From contig CM057475.1 in NCBI GenBank assembly GCA_030035585.1, positions 1,125,501-1,189,500 of the forward strand: DNA of 64,000 nt. The letters run 5' to 3'. Source of the stretch: Dugong dugon. Lineage: Eukaryota > Chordata > Mammalia > Sirenia > Dugongidae. Within the stretch, counting starts at the first letter, position 1, and every line of letters starts with the position of its first letter. A program made the position numbers and the translations under genes. A model generated the notes under the pieces. The model was not told where the DNA came from, did not search any database, and worked only from the letters and a program-made list of their open reading frames with translations. This document shows positions 57,165 to 64,000 of the stretch, piece by piece.

Positions 57165-58532
57165 GGGAGAGGCAGGGCCAAGATGGCAGAGTAGTCAGAT
57201 GGCTTCCTAGATCTCTCCTTCAACAAAGACTTGGAAAAACAAGTGATTTGATTGTATATGAATATCTAGGAGCCAGGAACAAGGCAAAGTTGAGGAATTG
57301 GACTGAGTGGCTGGGGGAGAGGGAGATGGTTCAGAAGAAGTGAGAAGTGCCAGACCTGGCTCAGCGGGAGCTGCAGCTCTTCAGCCCCAACTGGGTGGGA
57401 GGTACCCAGGGAAGCAGGCATACAGCTCTGGGGGTACACTCGGGAGGCAGTTTCCACATCGAGAGAGATCCGGCAGCAGAGATTCTGCTTGGACACTCCT
57501 AACCAGTGAAAAGCAGCTCCCAAGTGGCTAAAGATAAGTACATGGGAGTGGCCTTTCAAGGGGATTTTTTTCTAAAAAAATCCCATATGGGAAAAATCTC
57601 TCTCCCTTTTACCTCCTCTGTCTCTTCTCTGCACTGGTCCAGGCTTCCAAGTCTCTGCATACCCTGGGCCAGAAGCAGATCCCAGAAGGCTCCCTGACTC
57701 ATTCTCCTGGGCTTGGAGAGGGAACAAATAAGCTACTGGCTCCCCTAATCCAGGAACTCAGGGTCAGCACAGATCCTTTGCTAGGCACAGGAATAAGGGG
57801 TCTGCAGACTTTGAGTGCCTTCCACCCCTGTATACACTTGTGTGGACCCATCTCTCAACAGCATAAACCCTCACTACAACAGTACAACAGGATAAACACC
57901 TGAAGTCTAACCTCAACTGTTTCAGCTGTGAAGTGGAAGATTTGTGACCCTTGACACAGCCCTGCCCTTTAAGCAGGCAACTTTACCTGTCTGCACCAAG
58001 GGTTTGAGGACTGGTGGCTCCACCTATGCCACCTAGTCACCTGCTACAGGGGTCCAAGAATAAGTGGTGCCCCTGAGTCTTTACACTGAACAGAATAGGG
58101 TGCTCATAGTCTGGCTGCAAAACTCACCTACCTACTCGCTCTAGGGAATAGGGACATGCTTTCTTTTCAGACACTCAGGGGCAGCCATCAGCCCACTGAC
58201 TGGCTCAGCACGTGACCCCCTACTGCAGCCAGACACCAGTGCCTACACCAATCACCCATGCCTCTCTAAGACTGTAGGTGAGAGCCTACACCTCACACTT
58301 GCTGACCAACTACCTGGACACCTAAGCTGAACCCATACAGGAAAATTTAACAGACTCCTGTGTGCACATACTTAGTTACAGAAGTAGCAACCTGGTGACA
58401 GGACGTTAAAGCTTCAAAGGTGCAAATAGTCAAACTAGTGCACATGAGCAGCCTATCTGGGCATATCAAATCAAAACAAAACAAGAAGCTAGGACACACT
58501 AAACAAATATAAAATAAAGTTATAACTTATTG
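57165..58532 (+). other. 5' UTR of L1 copy 7
   Basis: About 1.37 kb, homologous to copies 2 and 4 (GGCAAAGTTGAGGAATTGGA; GACTTTGAGTGCCTTCCACC; AACTGTTTCAGCTGTGAAGT; CACCAATCACCCATGCCTCT). It is GC-richer than the rest and contains several short frames without meaning. Confidence 0.85.
57179..57187 (+). promoter_or_regulatory. YY1-like site at the L1 5' end (copy 7)
   Basis: CAAGATGGC lies ~15 bases into the element, an exact match to the human L1 YY1 site. It is conserved between two lineages whose remaining 5' UTRs are unrelated. Confidence 0.7.
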
Positions 58533-59545
58533 ATGGCTCGGGGACAACAGACAATATCAAATCACATAAAGAGGCAGACCATGATGGTTTCAGCAAACTC
58601 CCAAAATAAAGAATCAATAAATTCTCTGAAGGAAGAGAATTTTTTGGAATTACCAGAGGCAGAATACAAAAGATTAAAATACAGAACTCTTCTAGAAACT
58701 AGAAAGGAAATTATACAAAATACAGAAATTTCCAGGGTACACACAGACAAAGTAGTAGCAGAAATTAAAAAAGTTATTCAAGAACATAATGACAAACTTA
58801 ATAGGCTACAAGAATCCATAGAGAGAGAGCAATAAGAAATCCAGAAGATTAACAATAAAATTTCAGAATTAGACAACTCAATAGAAAGTCCTAGGAGCAG
58901 AATTGAGGCAGTAGAAGTTAGAATTAGTGACATTGAAGCTAAAGATCTTGATGTCAACTTATTTGAAGAAAAATCAGATAAAAGAATTAAAAAGAATGAA
59001 GAAACTCTAAGAGTTATGTGGGACTCTATCAAGAGAAATAACCTATGAGTGATTGGAGTACCAGAATTGGGGGGGGGGGGGAATAACAGAAAATTGTTGA
59101 AGATTTGTTGACAGAAAATTTCCCTGATATCATGAAAGATGAGAAGAGAGCTATCCAAGATACTCATCGAACCCCACATAAGGTAGATCCCAAAAGAAAG
59201 TCACCAAGACATATTATAATCAAACTTACCAAAACCAGAGATAAAGAGAGAATTTTAAGAGCAGCTAGGGATAAAAGAAAAGTCTTCTACAAAAGAGAGT
59301 CAACAAGAATAAACTCCGACTACTCAGCAGAAACCATACAGGCTAGAAGGCAATGGGATGACATATATATAGCCTTGAAGGAAAACAACTGCCAGCCAAG
59401 AATTATATAGCCAGCAAAACTGCCACTCAAATATGATGGTGAAATTAGGGCATTTCCAGATAAACAGAAGTTTATGGAATTTGCAAAAACCAAACCAAAA
59501 TTACAATAAATACTAAAGGGAGTCCTACAGTTAGATAATCAATAA
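58533..59545 (+). pseudogene. L1 ORF1 pseudogene (copy 7)
   Basis: The start is MARGQQTISNHIKRQTMMVS. The N-terminal and coiled-coil frame is open to a TAA at 58833-58835. The coiled coil continues with further damage. The sequence GVPELG is followed by a run of 13 G (59069-59081) that breaks the RRM. The C-terminal domain (59105-59410) is open: DPKRKSPRHIIIKLTKTRDK, NSDYSAETIQARRQWDDIY. The end CAATAA is in the normal position. Confidence 0.9.
59069..59081 (+). repeat. Run of 13 G inside ORF1 of L1 copy 7
   Basis: Copy 2 reads CAGGCGAGGATAACAG at this site. Here a pure G homopolymer replaces the coding sequence. It may be a slippage expansion or a consensus error in the assembly. Confidence 0.85.
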
Positions 59546-59993
59546 CATCAGATAACAACACAAGACTAGAAAACAGGACAGAGCAACCAGATATTGACTT
59601 AGATAGGGAAGTTGGAAACACATAAAAGCTAAAACATTGAAAATAGGGAAACAGAGATATCAATATGTTAAAAAGGGCAACATTAAAACAAAAAAGAGGG
59701 ACTTAAAAAATGCAGACATAGAGTTTTCATATGGAGGAGAAGTCAAGGCAATATAAAGAAACAAAAGATTGGTATAAACTTAGAAAAATAGGGGTAAATA
59801 TTAAGGTAACGAGAAAGGAAACTCACAATCCTACAAATTAAAATAAAAAACTAGAAAAATATAAAGACTCAGCAAACACAAAATCAACAACAATGAAAAT
59901 GATGTAAAGAAAAAAAATAAAGAAAAATGATTCAGCACAGAATATTAAGGGGAACAAAAAAACTGTGAACAACACAAAAAAAGAGACATCAGG

Positions 59994-62900
59994 ATGACTG
60001 CACTAAACTCATACTTATCAATAATTGCACTGAATGTAAACCGACTTAATGCACCAAAAAGAGACAGAGAGTGGCAGATTGGATAAAAAGAATGATCCGT
60101 CTGTATGCTGCCTACAAGAGATGCACCTCAGACTTAAAGACACAAACAAACTAAAACTCAAAAGATGGAAAAAATATATCAAACAAACAACGCTCAAAAA
60201 AGAGCAGGAGTGGCAATATTAATCTCTGACAAAATAGACTTTAAAGTAAAATCCACCACAAAGGATAAGGAAGGGCACTATACAATGATTAAAGGGTCAA
60301 TACACCAGGAGGACACAACTATAATAAATATTTATGCACCCAATGACAGTACTCCAAAATACATAAAACAAACTCTAACAGCTCTTAAGAGAGAGATACA
60401 CAGCTCCACAATAGTAGTAGGAGACTTCAACATGCCACTTACAGTGAAGGACAGAACATCCAGAAAGAAGCACAACAAAGACACAGAAGAGCTAAATGCT
60501 ACAATCAACCAACTGGATCTCATACACATATACTGAACACTGCACCCAACAGCAGCCAAGTATACTTTCTTTTCCAATGCACATGGAACACTCTCCAGAA
60601 TAGACCACATATTCGGACATAAAGCAAGCCTTAACAAAATCCAAAACATCGAAATGTAACAAAGCATCTTTTCTGACCATAAAGCCATAAAAGTGGAAAT
60701 CAACAACACAAAAAGCAAGGAAAAAAATCAAACGCATGGAAACTGAACAACACCTTGCTCAAAACCTACCGGGTTATAGAAGAAATTAAGGATAGAATAA
60801 AGAAATTCATAGAATCAAATGAGAATGAAAACACATCTGACCAGAACCTTTGGGACACAGGAAAAGCAGTGCTCAGAGGTCAGTTTATAGCAATAAATGC
60901 ACACATCCAGAAAGAAGAAAGGGTCATAATCAAAGCATTAACCCTACAACTGGAACAAGTAGAAAGAGAGAAGCAAAAGAAGGCCACAGGCACCAGAAGG
61001 AAATAATAAGAATTAGAGCAGAATTCAATGAAATAGAGAATAGAAAAAAATTGAAAGAGTTAACAAGTCCAAAAGTTGGTTCTTTGAAAAGATCAACAAA
61101 ACTGATAAACCACTGGACAAACTGACAAAATAAAAACAGGAGAGGAAGCAGATAATGCATATAAGAAATGAGATGGGTGATATCACAACAGACCCAACTG
61201 AAATCAAAAGAATCATAACAGAATACTATGAAGCACTGTGTTCTAAAAAATTTGAAAACCTAGAGGAAATGGACAAATTTTTAGAAACTCAGTACCTACC
61301 TAAACTAATACAAACAGAGGTAGAACAACTAAATAAACCCATAACAAAAGAAGAGATTGAAAAGGTTATTAAAAAACTGCCAACAAAAAAAAAAAACCCT
61401 GGCCCCGATGGGTTCACTGGAGAATTCTACCAAATTTTCAGAGAAGAGTTAACACTACTACTACTAAAGGTATTTCAGAGCATAGAAAAAGATAGAATAC
61501 TCCCAAACTCATTCTATGAAGCCAGCATAACTCTGATACCAAAACCAGGTAAAGACACCACACAAAAAAAGAAAATTACAGACCAATATCCTTCATGAAC
61601 ATTGATGCAAAAATCCTCACCAAAATTCTAGCCGATAGAATTCAGCAACATATCAAAAAAAATTCACCATGATAAAGTGGGATTTATACTAGGTATGCAG
61701 CGATGGTTCAACATTAGAAAAACCATCAATGTAATCCATCACATAAAAAAAAAAAAACAAAAGACAAGAACCACATGATGTTATCAATCAACGCACAAAA
61801 GGCATTTGACAAAGTCCAACACCCATTCATGAAAAAAACTCTCAATAAAATAGGAATAGAAGGGAAATTCCTCAATATAATTAAGGACATTTATACAAAG
61901 CCAACAGCCAACATCATCCTGAATGGAGAGACTTTGAAAGCATTCCCCCTGAGAATGGGAACCTGACAAGGATACCCTCTATCACCACTCTTATTCAACA
62001 TTGTGCTGGAGGTACTAGCCAGAGCAATTAGGCTGAAAAAGAAATAAAGGGCATCCAGATAGGTAGGAAAGAAGTCAAAGTATCTCTATTTGTAGATGAT
62101 ATGATCGTATACACAGAAAACTTCAAAGAATCCACAAGAAAACTACTGGAACTAATAGAAGATTTCAGCAAAGTTTCAGGATACAAGATAAACATACAAA
62201 AAATCAGTTGGATTCCTTTACACCAACAAAGAGAACCTCGAAGAGGAAATTAGCAAATCAATACCATTTACAATAGCCCCCAAGATGATAAAATACTTAG
62301 GAATAAATCTAACCAGAGACGTAAAAGAGAAAACTACAAGACACTACTGCAAGAAACTAAAAGAGACCTGCATAATTGGAAAAACATACCTTGCTCATGG
62401 ATAGCTAGACTCCACATTGTGAAAATGTCAATTCTACCCAAAGCAATCTACAGATACAATGCAATCTCGATGCAAACTGCACAGGCATTTTTTAATGAGA
62501 TGGAGAAACAAATCACCAAATTCATACGGAAAAGGAAGAGGCACAGAATAAAGTATTACTCAAGAAGAAGAACAAAGTGGGAGGCCTTACACTAACTGAT
62601 TTTAGAACCTATGATACTGCCACGGTAGTCAAAACAGCCTAGTATTGGTACAACAGGTACAGAGACCAATGGAACAGAGTTGAGAATCCAGATATAAGCT
62701 CATCCACCTATGAGCAGCTGATATTTGACAAAGGCCCAAAGTCCGTTAATTAGGGAAAAGACAGTCTCTTTAACAAATGGTGCTGGCATAACTGGATATC
62801 CATCTGCAAAAAACTGAAACAATACCCATACCTCACACCATGCACAAAAACTAACTGAAAATGGATCAAAGACTTAAATGTAAACTCAAAATGATAAAGA

Positions 62901-63798
62901 TCATGGAAGAAAAAATAGGAACAACGCTAGAAGCCCTAATGCATGGCATAAACATAATACAAACCGTAAGTAACAATGCCCAAGCACCAGAAGAGAGACT
63001 AGATAAATGGGAGCTCCCAAACATCAAACACTTATGCTCATCAAAAGACTTCACAAAAAGAGTAAAAAGACAACCTACAGACTAGGAAAAAAATTATGGC
63101 TATGACAAATCTGATAAGCGTCTAATCTCTAAAATGTATAAGACAGTGCAAAACTTCAACAACAAAAAGACAAATAACCCAATTAAAAAAATGGGCAAAG
63201 GATATGAAAAGGCACTTCACCAAATAAGATATTCAGGCAGTTAACAGACACATGAAGAAATGCTAAAGATCATTAGACATTAGAGAAATGCAGATCAAAA
63301 CTACAATGAGATATCATCTCCCCCAACAAGGGTAGCCTTAATCCAAAAAACACAAAATAATAAATGCTGGAGAGGTTGTGGAGAGACTGGAACACTTATA
63401 CACTGTTGGTGGGAATGTAAAATGGTACAACCATTTTGGAAATCGATTTGGCGCTTCCTTAAAAAGCTAGAAATAGAAGTACCATATGATGCAGCTATCC
63501 CGCTCCTTGGAATATATCTTAAAGAAATAACAGCTGTCACACGAATAGATATATGCACACCCATGTTCATTGCAGCACTGTTCACAATAGCAAAAAGATG
63601 GAAACAACCTAGGTGCCCATCAACGGACGAATGGATAAACAAATTGTGGTATATCCACACAATGGAATACTACGCAATGATAAAGAATAACGACGAAGCC
63701 GTGAAACATCATATAACATGGAGAAACTTAAACTTATTATGCTGAGTGAATTTAGTCAGTCACAGAAGGTTAAATACTGTATAAGACCACTATTATAA
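59994..63798 (+). pseudogene. L1 ORF2 pseudogene (copy 7)
   Basis: The start ATGACTGCACTAAAC is clear. The endonuclease is split; the frame 60165-60536 keeps NIYAPND and GDFN, then stops after LDLIHIY. RT pieces are at 61155-61598 ([10 protein letters not shown]) and 61775-61966 ([12 protein letters not shown], an Asp-to-Asn change at the first catalytic aspartate). Near 62090 the motif is FVDDMIVY in place of FADDMILY. The C-terminal frame 63422-63745 is open. Many small deletions are present, so it is dead. Confidence 0.92.
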
Positions 63799-63849
63799 GA
63801 ACTCAAGAAAATGTTTAAACACAGAAGAAAAGATTCTTTGATGGTTACA

Positions 63850-63867
63850 GGGGTGGGGAGGGAGGGT
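63850..63867 (+). other. G-rich 3' UTR motif, L1 copy 7
   Basis: GGGGTGGGGAGGGAGGG has four G runs at the site equivalent to copy 1's motif. It could form a quadruplex in the L1 RNA. Confidence 0.65.
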
Positions 63868-64000
63868 GAGAGTTATTTTCTAACTAGATAGTTGATGAGA
63901 ATCATCTTAGGTGAAGGGAAGGACAGCGCACAGTACAGGGGATGGCAGCACAACTGGACTAAACCAAAGCTAAGAAGTTTCCTGAATACAGTCAAATACT

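Larger units (their letters stand above)
57165..64000 (+). mobile_element. L1 copy 7 (lineage B), full-length 5' end, runs off the window
   Basis: It starts GGGAGAGGCAGGGCCAAGAT, exactly in the olfactory receptor coding sequence before the codon for MCFFL. The 5' UTR, ORF1, spacer, ORF2 and about 200 bp of 3' UTR are present; the tail lies outside. Both ORFs contain stops and frameshifts. The target duplication cannot be checked inside the window. Confidence 0.93.

Noticed and set aside
1..64000. CRISPR arrays, bacterial operons, rRNA genes, or integrated complete viral genomes
   Set aside because: No direct-repeat/spacer pattern, ribosome-binding-site-led gene series, rRNA motif or gag-pol-env order is visible. 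The repeats present are mammalian retrotransposons.

Overview
The window is mammalian nuclear DNA and almost certainly afrotherian, most likely elephant. The evidence is at least thirteen copies of the afrotherian tRNA-derived SINE (AfroSINE). Its head reads like GGGGCCCTGGTGGCACAGTGG, and its tail (GACTCGACGGCAACtgg-type) resembles the 3' tail of RTE-class LINEs. RTE fragments and two long-5'UTR L1 lineages with a shared 3' UTR style are also present. There are no bacterial-type genes, CRISPR arrays, rRNAs or tRNA genes. The only host-gene sequence I can identify is a broken olfactory receptor near the right end. All identifications are by reading; no search was run.

Layout. 1-3566: AT-rich intergenic DNA with SINEs, TA-rich low-complexity sequence and an RTE 3' end on the minus strand. 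3567-8811: L1 copy 1 (+, 5'-truncated). 8812-16373: a mosaic of an RTE reverse-transcriptase fragment, ancient L1 pieces and SINEs. 16374-24880: L1 copy 2 (+, nearly full length), with a 0.9-kb retrocopy inserted in ORF1. 24881-28217: intergenic with two SINEs. 28218-36136: L1 copy 3 (+, full length, with a flanking duplication). 36137-38940: intergenic with SINEs and an old DNA-transposon-like relic. 38941-46467: L1 copy 4 (-, full length). 46468-55386: L1 copy 6 (-, 5'-truncated), split by the full-length and nearly coding-intact L1 copy 5 (-, 47487-54854). 56418-57164: olfactory receptor pseudogene (-), cut by L1 copy 7 (+, 57165 to the window edge).

The L1 copies fall into two lineages with unrelated 5' UTRs but homologous ORFs. 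Lineage A is copies 1, 3 and 5. Lineage B is copies 2, 4, 6 and 7. L1 sequence makes up about 45 kb of the 64 kb. Copy 5 is the most notable element: ORF1 is uninterrupted (349 aa) and ORF2 is open for 1149 codons, with all endonuclease and reverse-transcriptase catalytic residues. One missing nucleotide at the C-terminal zinc-knuckle cysteine shifts ORF2 into the frame that carries the normal C-terminus.

The elements act on each other and on the host sequence. L1 machinery explains the L1 insertions and the A-tailed retrocopy in copy 2. The RTE element is the probable partner of the SINEs. L1 copy 7 lies inside the olfactory receptor. A patch of about 530 bp is nearly identical between copies 1 and 3 although their flanks differ by several percent, which suggests gene conversion. 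I did not find a new gene system. The most unusual items are the near-intact L1, its small Lys-rich spacer ORF that overlaps the ORF2 start, the ~400-bp monomer-like repeats in the copy 3 5' UTR, the unidentified retrocopy with three ~73-bp repeats, and the duplicated 3' UTR of copy 5.
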